DNA of 64,000 nt from Hemileia vastatrix (GCA_030280995.1 JASXTE010000016.1:20710501-20774500); one strand, 5' to 3'. Positions 1 through 11,624 are shown, numbered from the stretch's first letter. Numbers and translations: made by a program. Notes: generated by a model from the sequence alone, not told the origin.

Positions 1-1
1 G

Positions 2-430
2 AAACAACTTTGCAGAAGTCATGCTCAAAAATGTATTGAAAAATCATTTGAATATGAGAAGAAGAGATGGGACAAATCCCATAAAGAATACACTTTTAAA
101 AAGGGCGATGAAGTGTTGATTTCTACAGTCCACTTCAATTTACAAGGTAATAATAAATTGAAAGACCCATTTGTTGCCAGAAGAATTATTGGAGATAATG
201 CATTTGAAGTTATTTTGTATTCTCCATATGACAGAAAACATCCTGTTTTTCAAATATCTCTTTTGAAACCTCACACATCTAATAGTGATTTGTTTCCAAA
301 AAGGAGGGGAAGACCAAAAAAGACCCCTAATGAAATCACTGAGACAGCAGAAATTGATAAGATTCTGAATGACAGAATAGTCACTGCTGAAAAAGATACA
401 GAATATTTATTGAGACTCAAGAATAAATAA
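2..430 (+). CDS. Ty3/gypsy polyprotein, C-terminal end of integrase (partial)
   Basis: The reading frame is open from the window edge to a TAA at 428-430, so only the end of the polyprotein is seen (about 142 residues). It reads as the integrase C-terminal domain: a GDEVLIS strand, then a small SH3-like barrel segment with NKLKDPFV and RIIGDNAFEV, then the typical HPVFQISLLKPH ending. A basic RRGRPKK motif follows, possibly a nuclear localisation signal or AT-hook. This domain binds DNA or chromatin during retrotransposon insertion. No stop or frameshift is seen in the visible part. A probable 3' LTR follows at 545. The gypsy assignment rests on the HPVFxxSLLKP motif and is fairly secure. Whether the upstream pol is intact cannot be seen. 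Confidence 0.8.
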   Translation, partial: KQLCRSHAQKCIEKSFEYEKKRWDKSHKEYTFKKGDEVLISTVHFNLQGNNKLKDPFVARRIIGDNAFEVILYSPYDRKHPVFQISLLKPHTSNSDLFPKRRGRPKKTPNEITETAEIDKILNDRIVTAEKDTEYLLRLKNK

Positions 431-544
431 TCTGAATATGATTCTTGGATACCTGGGAAGGAGATATCTAATCTTCCTACTCTACTAAAGAAGTATAAAA
501 GGAAAAATCATAGCATTTTTTATTGATTTTTTAGAGTGAGAGAA

Positions 545-1345
545 TGTCAGCCAGGCTACTAGACTTATCCAGTAAAATAATTAATTATCTTACTGAGATG
601 AAGCCACGCCTTTTAAATTGTTATTAACAATTAATTATTTAATGCTTACTTATGTATTACTTACAATTAACTAGCTAAGTACATTAAGTAATTTTAATAA
701 TTAATTAAAATAAATGTCCCATACACTTTTTACTCCCTAACACGGTGCTCAATAATACAGTTGAGAAGAGAATAAAAATAGTATTAAAAATATAATAAAA
801 TCTAAAAAGATTCAAATTCCTTTATTAAGAAATTTAAATTTCTGTTAAAACAACATTTAAAATCAAGTTTTTCATACTATGTGTGACAATTTAAGGGAAC
901 TCAAGTTTTATTTCAAATAAAAATGATACCTTATATTGACGCATCATTTAGTATATCTTTTATATTTCACATACTCTCTTTATATTTAGTTTTTTCCTCT
1001 CACACCCTTTTATTAGGTAGTGTTAACTCTGTGTTCTTATCACTCACATTTTGCCTATAAAAGGCTCTCCATTTTTGTACTTTTTTATTCATTCCTTATT
1101 TACTTACCAATTTATATAACACATAATTTAAATCAAATTTATTACTATTCTATATAGCATTAGTATTTGCAATCCCATAATTCTAAAGATATAATTTATA
1201 AGAATACCTGAAGCACTACCTCTTTTAACTTGAGTAAAATAATCAAAAAGATAAAGAAATACATATCTGGCCTTTGAAAGTCCAAAAATCCACTTAGAAT
1301 CCTTGTAGAACCTTCAGATAAACCTTCTAGACCAAGAGACTCATC
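545..1345 (+). repeat. Probable gypsy LTR (3' LTR of the upstream element)
   Basis: It begins TGTCAGCCAGG about 115 bp after the integrase stop. The same start, or TGTCAGCCTGG, opens LTRs at 44267 and 57865. A TATA-like TATAAAAGG lies at 1056-1064. The last 150 bp resemble the LTR relic at 38880-39095, including the shared CTTCTAGACCAA. The right boundary is approximate, because I could not match a second LTR or a target duplication. Confidence 0.5.
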
Positions 1346-1389
1346 AACAGAAATTCTTTGATATCAGCATTTGAATTATTTGCATTAAC

Positions 1390-2965
1390 ACAGGCAAGTA
1401 AAGAAATCTTGACTTCTTGATTTTTCAGCATTGAGTTGCTTCATTTTTAATTCATTGACTTGTAACTGAATTTGGGTGTTTTCGAATTGAAATTTATTAT
1501 TTTTTTATTTTTATTTAACTTTCCATTCTTTGAATTCTAATCTTATCCCTCTCTAAATTCAAAAAATCTCTCACAATTTCCAAAAACAAATTCATCCTTT
1601 GATTGTGAATGAAGCCATTTTTTTTTCCTCAAAAAGTTGCTGATGCTTCACAGTTTTTTCTTGAGACTCTAACTTTATGATTTTGATGTGAGATTCTTCT
1701 TTTTATGCAAAGAGTTTAACTTTTAAGAATAATAGAAATAAATTTAAAAAAATTCTTTAGTAAATACAAAAAAATAACCTTGTTCATGTTTATTAAAAAA
1801 ATCTCCATAAGCAGAAAAAACAGCCTTTGATATTGATTGAGTTGTCCTAAAACTAGAAGTAGCCCTTTTCTTGAGTCTTTTGCTAGAAGGGGTTGATTCT
1901 TTATCTTCTAACTTTTTATCTATCACCAGACAACCTATGCACAAGGTCGAGGATGTTCCTGAAAGTGAGATGAGGGGTTTAGAGACTTCTTCGAAGCACA
2001 GAGGAATTGTTTGAGGAAGTGATTCGAAGATGACTCAAAGGAAGAGCTACTGCTTCAAGTTATATTCAAGAAGAATCTTAATATATTTTAAGGTAAAACT
2101 AATATTCTTAGAATCTCACAAAGGGTTATAACACTCAACAATCAAAGATTTAAATTTAGAAATGATTATTGAGGGGAAAAGGAAATGTACAATAACAATG
2201 ATTTAACTTGAATTTTTACCACTATTAACTATAAATACATTTTATAATTTAATTCTAAAGAAAGTCGAACCAAAAACCAACCCCTTTTATATCCTTTACT
2301 CCTCCTTGCATTGACCTCATACCCATCTACTATTCGGCACACCACAGACCATTAAAAAATACACCTGGACCCTCCTCACTAACATCAGTCAACCCTTTAA
2401 TCCTCCACTTACCATTCCGTCTATGCTCACTACCCCTTTTAATAATCCACAGATACTTAATAAACCTTTTAGCGGACTATTAAATTGACTATTGCGCTGT
2501 GCGTTGCTTATTGAGGAAAAGACTAACACACACTATTGAGAGATTGACTAATTTAGATTTAGAGTTTAGACTAGCACGGTTGAATAGTGAGTACACAAAG
2601 GAAAGTCGCAGTTGCTATGTAGAATTGCTTTCTGTGCTTCGAGTATGGATTTAGACCTCTGTATTATTGATTTAATCAGCTGCTTTTTCCTTGAGTGTCA
2701 CGTGGCGGGTGACATTATCATCAGTTACTTCCTTGAAAATTTCTTGATTTGATGAGCCTTGGTTCTGGTTAATACATTGGGAGTAAATGAGCAATACAAA
2801 AGAAAGAATAATAACAAAAAGTAGTTTGAGCTTACTACCATGGGATCATCAAGCTCAATTTCAGAATATGAATTTGGTTCTTCAAATCCAGGAGGGTCAG
2901 GTAAAGGATCAAAAGGAAATTCTTTAATATTTGTATAAGATTCAGAAAGTTTTGGACCATAAATT
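1390..2965 (-). pseudogene. SANT/NAM-like Harbinger partner gene, decayed relic
   Basis: Fragments on the minus strand align in order with the intact SANT/NAM-like gene at 9988-11336. A piece at about 2838-2965 (LSESYTNIKE...FDPLPDP) matches the end of its first exon. A piece at about 2676-2780 (EVTDDNVT) matches the acidic second exon. A piece at about 1744-1944 (KRATSSF...DFFNKHEQG) matches the end of the second exon, with SANT-gene tail-like sequence down to about 1390. The N-terminal DNA-binding part is not recognised. About 700 bp of foreign DNA (near 1972-2667) splits the relic. Divergence is high, so this is an old copy. The identification rests on short matches and gene order. Confidence 0.45.
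1972..2667. mobile_element. Possible small inverted-repeat insertion inside the SANT/NAM-like relic
   Basis: The two ends are imperfect inverted repeats over about 35 bp sharing CGAAGCACAGA (left near 1991, right near 2637). They lie where the relic's coding pieces are separated. No clear target duplication or coding capacity is seen, so the call is tentative. Confidence 0.3.
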
Positions 2966-3353
2966 ATACTTATGATGCTTTAGATAAAAATAAGAAGTAG
3001 TGAGGATAGAAATTTGACCAGGAAAATTTGATACAGAAAGGAATCAAAAGTAATAGACTTACTGTGGTATGAAGGAGAAAAATCTGATTTAGAGCAGAAC
3101 TGGGAGAGAAGATATGTGAGGTGGAGTATATGGGTTATATGGGTTAAGATGGAAGGAAGGTGATGCACAGTTGATTGGGATGTGGGTATTGGTGGGCTGA
3201 AACGTGGTTGAGAAAATTGTACAAAAGTAGGACATATTTTACCCCATTTTTGAGACCCCAAGTACCAAATCAGCCATATTTCATGGCGTGTTTGTGCGGT
3301 GTTTCTCCAATTTAACACGCTAGGTATGTTTGGTAAGGTTTTATACCCCTTAA

Positions 3354-4148
3354 TAGCAGGTATCAATGTTCAGGGATCTGCAATTAGGGATCAGTAATTT
3401 TTTTTCCCAGGATCAGACATTATTAATTGCAGAAGATTCTTATCCACTAGCCCCAGGGCTAGTGGATAAGGAATCCACAATAATGCATTATCCCGCCTCT
3501 TATACCCCAATTTCCATTCCTAATTCCTGATCCCAAACTCATCTCATCCATGATGGATTTGCAAGAAAGTCACATGACTTATAACTGCTGATGCCATCCT
3601 TAAGTCTCTCCTCACTCTATGCTACTTAATTTTGGTGGCAAACACTTAAGTTTTTTTTCTATCTACACACCCCAACTGCACATTTGGCGGTGAATTCCCA
3701 CTTCCCACTCATCTATATCATTGGGATGAGGCTGACTCCCCTCTTTGTAATGTTAACCACCCTCAAACCAACACCATGAATTCCACACCTTTCCGTGCTG
3801 CAAATAACATTTGTCCTCTCATGTTTCACCCTTCACTATTTCTTGATCCTCCTGACCAAATTGCCTCTATTAATCAGTCTAACCCTGATCATCATCCTGC
3901 TTCTCAATCTCAGTCATTTGATTCATTTTTGACTCCTATCATCACCCAGCAAATACATTCTTTCAATTCTGACAATCAATTCCATCTCAACGTCACTTTT
4001 CTTTCTAAATGTGCATCAGTTGGTGCTCATCTCATCTCTCTAGCTCAATTTTTTCTTCATACTTCACCTGCAACTAGTTTGTTGTTTAAAACCATTTTTG
4101 ACGAGATTGATCGTTCAACTTCCCCTGATTCAACATTGATACCCCCTA
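3354..4148. mobile_element. Short Harbinger-derived element (non-autonomous)
   Basis: The left end (GGTATCAATGTTCAGGGATC) and the next 350 bp match the left ends of the Harbinger copies at 5648, 58027 and, inverted, 53258. Homology stops near 3710. The interior is unrelated, and the right end is a short inverted terminus (CAACATTGATACCCCC) at 4131-4146. A 128-codon ORF (3776-4162) spans the interior and runs past the terminus. It is Ser/Asn/Ile rich, has no recognisable domain, and is probably fortuitous. Confidence 0.55.
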
Positions 4149-4539
4149 TTATTATTATATAGAGTAACATTTTATTTTTCCGTTATTTAAGTTGAGAGAG
4201 GAATATCAACATTGAAAGATTTCTAACATGAACGCTTTACACAAATGTACAGACTCACATTTAAACAACATCCTCTCTCTCTCTCTACTCCTATCAATCA
4301 TCCAAACACAGACCTATTTGAGGTTTCTATTTATTAATTTGGTCAACACATTCTTACTCTCAAGTAGAATTACCTGGCTCACATCTCAACCAGAATTCCC
4401 ACTCAAATTTATCACCCCATTGTAATTTCATCAATTTGAAACCAATTACATCTACCACAGTGAATAAGATTAGGAATAGGAATAATAATAAGAATAATGA
4501 TGGTCTTGGCTTTCAACTTGATTTGTTCCAGTTGATGAG

Positions 4540-5012
4540 CCCATCATCATCAACGCCGGCCACCTCCGCATAGGCCCATCGGACAGAATTCAACATTATT
4601 ATGAATTGAAATCATTTGATATGCGTTGTTGAGCCAACGCAACATGGAGAAAAAAGCTTAGTGCTTTCTTGTTTGAAGGGAATGAATTGTTTACTTGTCA
4701 TAGTAAAAAGGAAGGAGAAGGAGATCGAATTGTGATGGAATACAAAGATCAAACACCTGCGTTTAGGATCGCATCTGCAGGACAGTTGAGGATCCGTAGA
4801 GACTTTGAAACGATTGATCAAATGCCTTTAAGTTTTTGGGTTACAGTTGGTTTGGCATACTGGGAATTTCAGCACGATCGACAAGTTGGGTTTATTTATT
4901 TATTTAATTATTGTGATGTTTTTTTTTGCTTTAAATCATTTTAATCTAACCCATGATGCTTTTACCTATTGAATTTCAGGCTTACTTGGCGGCATCTGAA
5001 GATGTGGAATAA
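4540..5012 (+). pseudogene. Unidentified gene relic, 3' exons
   Basis: A coding-like frame runs from about 4540 (INAGHLRIGPSDRIQHYYELK) through an in-frame TGA near 4633 and on to 4884. A plausible GT-AG intron at 4885-4979 then joins a last exon (AYLAASEDVE) ending at the TAA 5010-5012. Two frames meet near 4540, suggesting another lesion. The segment ANATWRKKLSAFLFEGNELF with a following charged, Trp-containing region looks like a soluble host-type protein. I do not recognise the family. It lies between Harbinger derivatives and may be a captured or bypassed host gene. Confidence 0.4.
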
Positions 5013-5478
5013 ATAGATTTGAAGTTAAAGGATGAGTGAGACTATGATTGTATAACAGATTTGGGGATGAATGTACTTTAGAAGATGGGTATGGATGAGA
5101 ATGATTGTAGATTGTTGATTTGAGGGTTTTTATTATTTAAGCATTTTGGACGACAGGCTGTGAGGGATCAGTGGCGGTGACTGCAAACAGAGAGGGAGAT
5201 GATGGTTAATAGACTGCCGGTCAAGGAAAAAGGAAACCGAAAAACAAGCCCCATTCTTGGCGATCCATTGGACAAGAGTTTTTACTGGAGTCCTGATTGA
5301 GCCATTTGAGAATACAGTGCAAGTGAAAGATATGAGTGCAGCGACCCTTGACTGAGAGATAAAGATGAGTGCAAGTGCTGATGATCAAGAAAGACAATGC
5401 TTACTGAGTGGACAGTTGTCTCCCAGTAGCTGGCAATCAGGACAGCAACCATCGTATTCGACTTGACAAATCCCACAC

Positions 5479-5480
5479 AT

Positions 5481-5522
<42 letters not shown>
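5479..5522. repeat. (ATC)n microsatellite
   Basis: About fourteen perfect ATC triplets. The poly-Met ORF on the reverse strand is an artefact of this repeat. Confidence 0.95.
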
Positions 5523-5525
<3 letters not shown>

Positions 5526-5526
5526 A

Positions 5527-5647
5527 TAAAGGTTGTCCAAGTTGTGGTTTTGAAAAACTGAGTAGAAAAATGTCAGATAAGAGGTGAACATTGACACGTA
5601 AAGTGTCTAATAACCCAATTATTAGCAAAAATAATTGCGGAAGATAA
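5527..5647. mobile_element. Harbinger right-end fragment
   Basis: This matches the right subterminal regions at 11500-11624 and 39170-39295 (shared GTGTCTAATAACCCAATTAT). It lacks the final 60 bp and the terminus. It is cut exactly where the next Harbinger left end begins at 5648. Confidence 0.7.
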
Positions 5648-6028
5648 TAGGGGGTATCAATGTTCAGGGATCCGCAATTAGGGATCAGGAATTTTTTTTC
5701 CCGGGATCAGACATTATTAATTGCAGAAGATTCTTATCCACTAGCCCCGGGGCTAGTGGATAAGAAATCCACGATAATGCATTATCCCGCCTCTTATACC
5801 CCAATTTCCATTCCTAATTCCTGATCCCAAACTCATCTCATCCATGATGGATTTTTAAGAAAGTCACATGACTTATAATTTCTGATGCCATCCTTAAGTA
5901 TTTCCTCACTCTATGCTACTTAATTTTGGTGGCGAACACTTAAGTTTTTTTTCTATCTACACACCCCAACTGCACATTTGGCGGTGAATTCCCACTTCCC
6001 TCATCACATAACCCTTCCACCAGCAACA

Positions 6029-7250
6029 ATGAATGCTATCACTTTTCTTTTAGTTCTTCACTATAAATCTGACTCTGATTTGGAAGATGCTTTAGCTTAT
6101 ATGTGTTTTCTTTCCAAAAAGTGTTACATCATCACCAGGGGGCCAAATCTTTATCATGATCCCCGATATGATCTGGCCTCCATTCTCAACATTCCTCATT
6201 TAAACTTCACACAACTTTTTAGAACTTCTCCCGATTCTTTCTTCAAACTTTATCAACTCATCTCCGATCATCCTATCTTCCATAAAAATTCTCATAACAA
6301 ACAGCGTAATCCTGCCATCCAACTTGCTGTTGCTCTATGTCGCTTTGGCTCAAATGGAAATGGTGCTGCCGTAAGACGTCTGGATAATCTCTTTAACATG
6401 GGATATGGTACCGTGATATTATACACCAAGCGCTGTATGACTGCTATCCTTTCCCTCAAGTCTCAAACTCTTGCTTGGCCAACTCCAGAACAGCGACTTG
6501 AATCCTCTCAAGTAATGCAAGCTAAAGGTTTCCCTGGCTGTATAGGTTTTGTTGATGGCACAACCATCCCTTTGAGTCAAAAGCCTGCTCATGATGGCAA
6601 CCATTATTTTGATCGCAAAAAAAGGTTTCTTCAAAATCTCCTCCAAGTTCTCATCTTTCACAATCTAACTTTTTATCTTCTTTCTAGATACTCTATTGCT
6701 GTTCAACTTGTATGCGATGTCAATAAAAAATTTATTGCTTTTCACAGTGGCTGCCCTGGATCATGTCATGACTCTTCTGTCTTCCAAAGAATGAGGATTT
6801 CTCAATCCCCTGACTCATACTTTGATGAATATCAGTACCTCCTTGCAGACTCAGCATATGGAAGTGGAAAGTACATTATACCTGCTTTCTGTGGTGCAAA
6901 TTCAGAAAATGACCCCAAAACTAAATTTAATTATCACCTTGCACAATCAAGAGTACAAATTTAACATGCTATAGGTATTTTAAAGGGACAATTTTCTAGT
7001 CTTTGGGAGCTCAGAATCCAATTTCAAAAAAAAATTGAAGATCAAAACTGCAAATCATTGGATCTTGACTTGCGTAATACTCCACAATATTCTAGCTGAT
7101 TTAAAGGATGAGTGGAATGATATTTATGAAGAAGATGATCCTGAACCACCACTGGCACTCCCCTCCCCTGATTCACAAATCATTCAATCAACCGGCATAC
7201 GCCCCATTATAATGCCAATTACTCTCCAACATTTCTCTTCACCCTTTTAA
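6029..7250 (+). pseudogene. PIF/Harbinger transposase (DDE_Tnp_4 type), broken
   Basis: The first in-frame ATG is at 6029, and related copies lie at 52885 (-) and 58489 (+). The N-terminal helical region (about 6060-6480) is followed by the DDE nuclease core: GFVDGTTIPLSQKP carries the first Asp, CHDSSVF the second, and the region just after LAQSRVQI should carry the catalytic Glu. That codon is TAA at 6962-6964, where the copy at 58489 has GAA. A GT-AG intron of 63 bp (6625-6687) can be removed in frame and joins KKR to YSIA. A frameshift near 7030 separates the C-terminal helix (ANHWILTCVILHNILADLKDEW), which is open to 7250. Transposases of this family cut and paste DNA with a SANT/Myb-like partner, encoded here at 9988-11336. 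It is dead as written. Confidence 0.85.
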
Positions 7251-8093
7251 TTTTTAATTTTTATGTTTTCATACTTTCCAAATGTCCTCTTTGTGTACTT
7301 TAATCACTTGGTTTTGTATTTTGGTTTGTTGCATATTCATTTTTTTTTTGAATTTACGGTGAATATCTTTTTTTTGGATGGCTCATTGGTTTTCTTTCAC
7401 CAGCTCAACATGAAATCGCATATTTTCTGAAATTGCATATTTTGTCAGTGATTTTTTTTTTCATTCATCCCTCATATCCTTTTCCTATTCTCCTCCAACA
7501 TCCCTCAAACAATTTGGTTTCATTCATTTTGTCATCTCATCTCTCCAGGTAAGTCATTTTATTCTTTTTTTTTGATTTTTTGATTACTAATTATAATTTT
7601 TTTTGTTTTTTTCTGTTTATTTTATTTTTTTTATCTAAATTTTTTTTGTAAGTGGTTATTTTGGATTTCAATGGTATAATTAACCTTTTTTTTCTCTCCC
7701 TCTTTACTTTCTTTTTTAGCTCCATCGCCCTACTCTTCATCCCTCCTTGGCATTGTCATTATCCCCCCTTTCCCTTATTTCACTTTTTTTTGGCTCCATT
7801 TCATTGAAACACATACATTGCACATTCTTTATTCATTTCACTTACTCCATATTCAATTTCCCCACAATTCCAACATCAATCTTTCTCACTCTATTTTTCC
7901 TACTTTTCAATCAAGGTAAGTTTCATCTCCTTTTTTTCATGCCTATATGATATCTCATTCCTTTTATGAAAACTTCATACTTAAATATATGTATGACTCT
8001 TATCTGGATAACAGTGAACTTATAAAACTCCTTTTGATCTCATCTTCATTACCACTTTTCAAGTTTTTGTAAAATTTTGAAAATCAGACTCGG
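7251..8093. other. AT-rich interior of Harbinger element, no gene seen
   Basis: T-rich low-complexity DNA between the transposase relic and the repeat at 8094. A 67-codon ORF (7747-7950) is hydrophobic and T-run driven, so I do not support it as a gene. Confidence 0.6.
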
Positions 8094-8410
8094 AATTAGG
8101 GTTAGGTTTATTCAAATTTAATGTTCTTTTTACTGAAGATTCTCCTGAAGGCTACCTTTCATTTCCTGCAAACAGATTTGAATTTGATTCAGTGGTTGCT
8201 GAGATATTGACTGTTAAAGTTGAGCCTTTTTTTTCCCAATTTAAATTTTTATTTCATTTTTTTATGTAACAAATTAGGGTTAGGTTTATTTAAATCACAT
8301 GTCCTTTAACTGAAGATTCTACTAAAGCATATCTTTCATTTCCCACAAACAGGTTTGAATTAGGTTCAGTGGTTGCTGAGATTTTGATCTTTGAAGTTGA
8401 GCCTTTTTTC
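8094..8410. repeat. Two diverged tandem copies of about 175 bp
   Basis: Copies starting near 8094 and 8273 share AATTAGGGTTAGGTTTATT, ACTGAAGATTCT and CAGTGGTTGCTGAGAT. They lie just upstream of the TET/JBP-like relic and may represent its duplicated 5' region. Confidence 0.75.
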
Positions 8411-8493
8411 CAAATTTCACTTGTCTTATTTCACATTTTTATATTGCATATTTAGAGGATAAGGATTCTGAAACTCTTATATGATTATTATCT

Positions 8494-9141
8494 AGGCATT
8501 TCAATCATATAGGCATATATTCGTTGGTCAAGAATATCACTAAAGCTCAAAAAGATGAAGATTTTTGCTTATGGGACATTCTACCTTCCTTTGACTCTTT
8601 TCTTGCTTTTTGACTCAACAAGCTCTGTAATAAAGCATTTGAAGAAAATCATGAACTTGCAACCAAAGTTGGAATACCGAATTGGTGTGACTCCGAATGG
8701 GAAGATATCAGCCACGAATATCTTTTATTTTCTAATGTTATTATCACTCATTCTGCATTCCACAATAGGATTCATATCAATAGGAATGATGCCAATTTTC
8801 TTACTTTTGGAATATTCTCATATATCAATCCGATAACTGGCCACCCAATACCATCTCCAGCTAAAATCAAAGGACATGGTTTATATTTTCCAGACCACCG
8901 GTGCATCATTGATTTTGGTTTGGGAAACGGTATCATTGAAACTATTTGGAATTCTTCTAAGGATAATCATCAAACGACCAAAGCTCCTCCTGGTTTGGAA
9001 TCCTATCAAGATTTCACTCATTTCGGTTGCTCATTTCAAATCAGTAATAAGTTGATACAAAGAATCAATAAGGTAAAGAAAGAAGGTAAAGTTATTCGAT
9101 TTAAAAAAACTTTATCTAGATCCAAAAAGTATGGGGATTAG
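8494..9141 (+). pseudogene. TET/JBP-like 2OG-Fe(II) dioxygenase, broken copy
   Basis: One frame runs from about 8494 to the TAG at 9139-9141 with an in-frame TGA at 8611-8613. It aligns with the C-terminal two thirds of the gene at 19286-21195: ELATKVGIPNW matches NLCAKLGIPGF, RIHINRND matches EVHLDKD at the iron-binding HxD site, GHGLYFPDH matches GGELMFPE, and IWNSSKDNHQTT matches LWPANQLRHFTS with the distal His. The HxD is HxN here, so the iron site may be impaired as well as the frame. The family oxidises 5-methylcytosine or thymine in its characterised members, but no activity can be claimed for this copy. The N-terminal part is missing. It lies in the same orientation as the Harbinger transposase. 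Confidence 0.7.
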
Positions 9142-9435
9142 AGTTGTCATCAAAAAATTTATATTTTTTCATAAATTTTTAACAAATATTTTTTATATAT
9201 CAATTTTCTCAAGTAATGTGATGAGCCATCGACCTTGTGTTGTATAACAGGTAATCATGATAACATTTATTTGTTTCATGGGGCTCCTCTTGCCTATACC
9301 TGTGGAAAGTCCCAAACTTTTGTTTCTCGACTTGGTCTGCATTTTGGCTTGAGGGATTGTCATTACTTTAAACTAGGGAAATTGATATATATTAGATATT
9401 TATTTAATAATTTATGTAATTATATTAAATTTAGA

Positions 9436-9870
9436 TGACTTCCACCCCTTACTTCAATAAAATGCAGGGGGGGTATTGCCAAATTTTCAAATCTGACATG
9501 TGAAATTGATGACTTAGAAAAATTTTGGTGATACCTACCCCTTGCTTCAATAAAATGCAGGGGAGAGTATTGCCAATTTTTTTAAACAGATATAGAATTT
9601 TTTTGACTTGTAAATATTTTTGTGATACCCGTCCCTTACTTCAATAAAATCCATGGGGGGTTGTGCCAAAATTTCTTATAAGACTTGTGAAATTCTTGAC
9701 ATGTAAGAATTTTTGGGATACCGGTAAAATGCAGGGGGTAGTAAAGCCAAATTTTCATATAAAACTTTCAAGATTCATGACATGAAAGAATTTTTGTAAT
9801 ACCCACCCCTTACTTCAAAAAAATCCAGGGGTGGGGGATTGTCAAATTTTCAAAGGAGACTTGAAAATTT
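9436..9870. repeat. Minisatellite, five diverged units of about 90 bp
   Basis: Each unit contains a version of ACCCCTTACTTCAATAAAAT followed by GCAGGGG and a TTGCCAAATTTTC segment. The CCCCT and AGGGG parts can pair into a short hairpin. It separates the TET/JBP-like relic from the SANT/NAM-like gene. Confidence 0.85.
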
Positions 9871-9987
9871 TATTTAAAAAAAAATATTTAACATTAAAAT
9901 ACAATATTTCAAGAAATACAGAAAATAATTGTAAAATTTATGTACAAATAAATATGAACACATGAAGTGTGAAAGAAATAAAAGAAA

Positions 9988-11336
9988 CTAGTCAACAAAA
10001 AATTTCATTAATTGTTCTATTTCTTCAACAGATTTTTTTGCTTTAATGCATTCGATCAAGAAATCTTTCTTTTTAGAACTTTCTTGAAGATCATGCTTAT
10101 ACTTCATCTGTACCATTAAGTTTTGATGCTCGAGTGTTTTTTCCTCTTTTTTGGATTTTTCAATACTAAGAGTTAACTCAAACTTCTTCTCCTCCAAATC
10201 TTGGACCCGATCATCCTTCTGTAAGGAGAGCTCGTACTTCCTCTCTTCCAAATCTTGTACTCTGTCATCCCTCCTTAAAGAGAGCTCGTATTTCTTCTTT
10301 TCAAAGCTTAGAGTCTCTTTAGCAATTTCCACTTGTTCTAGAGTGAGAATAAAATTAACATAAAGTAGAAGAAAAGCAGAGTAAAGTAATAAGAGGTATG
10401 ATATCACTTACCAGCATCACGTTTCTCTAAAAACTGTTCCATCAAAGAAAAAGGTGTTTGTGATGAAGTATCACTTTTTTGTCTTCTTTGGGAGAGGAAA
10501 TTTAGACTAGTTGAGGCCCTTCTCTTTTTGTTCAACGTAGCATTTTCCTCCTCATCATTGTCACTAGCTTCAGACTCAGTTGATTGAGGATCCTGGGTTT
10601 GTTCATCAGCCTTTTAAGAAATAAGAAAAAGATAAGTAAATAAAAAATAGAATTGATAAGATAAAAGAAAAAAGAAACAGACCTGAGTTAGATTTGGTTG
10701 GGTTAAATCACCTATAGGATCTACAGAAAAGCTATCTAGATATGTCTCATTCAAATGAGGGGAGGCTTGAGTGGAGGAAGAGGATGGGAAAAGATTTGCT
10801 TCAACATCATGTTCGGAGATAGGATCTTCTCCATCCAACATGTTTACAGGATTAACATCAGCTGACTCTCCAAAAATTGCATCCATCTCTTTAAAGTAAG
10901 GACATAAAGAATCAAGTTTATCGTCAATGGATTTTATGCCCTTAGTTATATCATTGTCGGTAATCCCAAAACCAGTGGAAGATGAAAGAGCCTTTGCCTT
11001 CTTGTATTTTGCTCGGTAATGCTTGAAGTGTTCAGACATCTGTTTAGGCAAAAGATCAATCCTTCCCTTGGTCTTATTGCGTAATTCATTTGCCATTAGA
11101 AGATAGCCATTAACTTTTGATGCGGGGGGCTGTCCTACTTTAGTGGCATACTCAGTACCAAAACAAGAATCATAGTTAGATTTGGTTTTCAGCCAGTTGA
11201 TAAGAATGAGATGTTCATCTTTTTTTAATTGAACGGTCTTTGATTTCTCAGCTGAGCGGGGGAAAGAGGAAGTAGTGGGAATTGAAGAACAACTGGGTGA
11301 TGGCTGCCTTTGAGAAGATCTAGGATGACGAGGCAT
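9988..11336 (-). CDS. SANT/NAM-like protein, Harbinger accessory gene (intact)
   Basis: Three exons (11336-10683, 10610-10412, 10337-9988) with GT-AG introns and matching phases give 400 residues with no stop. The ATG at 11336 starts MPRHPRSS; the longer upstream frame uses only a non-ATG start. Residues 40-150 form a Myb/SANT or trihelix-like DNA-binding region with conserved Trp and Phe (INWLKTKSNYDS, MSEHFKHYRAKYKKAK). The middle is acidic and low complexity. The last 120 residues are a charged coiled coil with a repeated ELSLRRDDRVQDLEE-type unit, ending KKKDFLIECIKAKKSVEEIE. Such proteins help Harbinger transposases bind their ends. Decayed copies lie at 47244-48619 and 1390-2965. It sits beside the element's right terminus and is the only undamaged gene of this Harbinger copy. 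Confidence 0.85.
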
Positions 11337-11624
11337 GTTATTATAAATGAAGATGAAAAGGAGCAGAAACAAGCAGATGAGATAGCGAGATGAAAAGGAG
11401 CAGAATCAAATAGATGAAATGGGGAGAAATTCTGAGCGGATAGAATGAACAGGATGGGATGAGAATGGAAGTGCGCAGCAAGGTAGAAGGCTGGGATATC
11501 CAGAAAGTTGTCCAAGATGTGGTTATGAAATATTGAGGATAAAAATGTCAGATAAGAGGTGAACATTGACATGTAAAGTGTCTAATAACCCAATTATTAG
11601 CAAAAATAATTGCGGAAGATAATT

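Noticed and set aside
2980..3366. 128-codon minus-strand ORF
   Set aside because: It is not related to any recognised domain, overlaps a Harbinger terminus, and its composition follows low-complexity DNA.
3776..4162. 128-codon ORF in the short Harbinger derivative
   Set aside because: It runs through the element's right terminus into flanking DNA, so it cannot be an original gene of the element.
5282..5521. ORF starting with a run of Met residues on the minus strand
   Set aside because: It is a translation of the (ATC)n microsatellite followed by anonymous sequence.
5648..5660. A defined target-site duplication for the first Harbinger element
   Set aside because: Both ends are bordered by TA, but TA may be part of the terminus, and the next bases do not match; I could not settle it.
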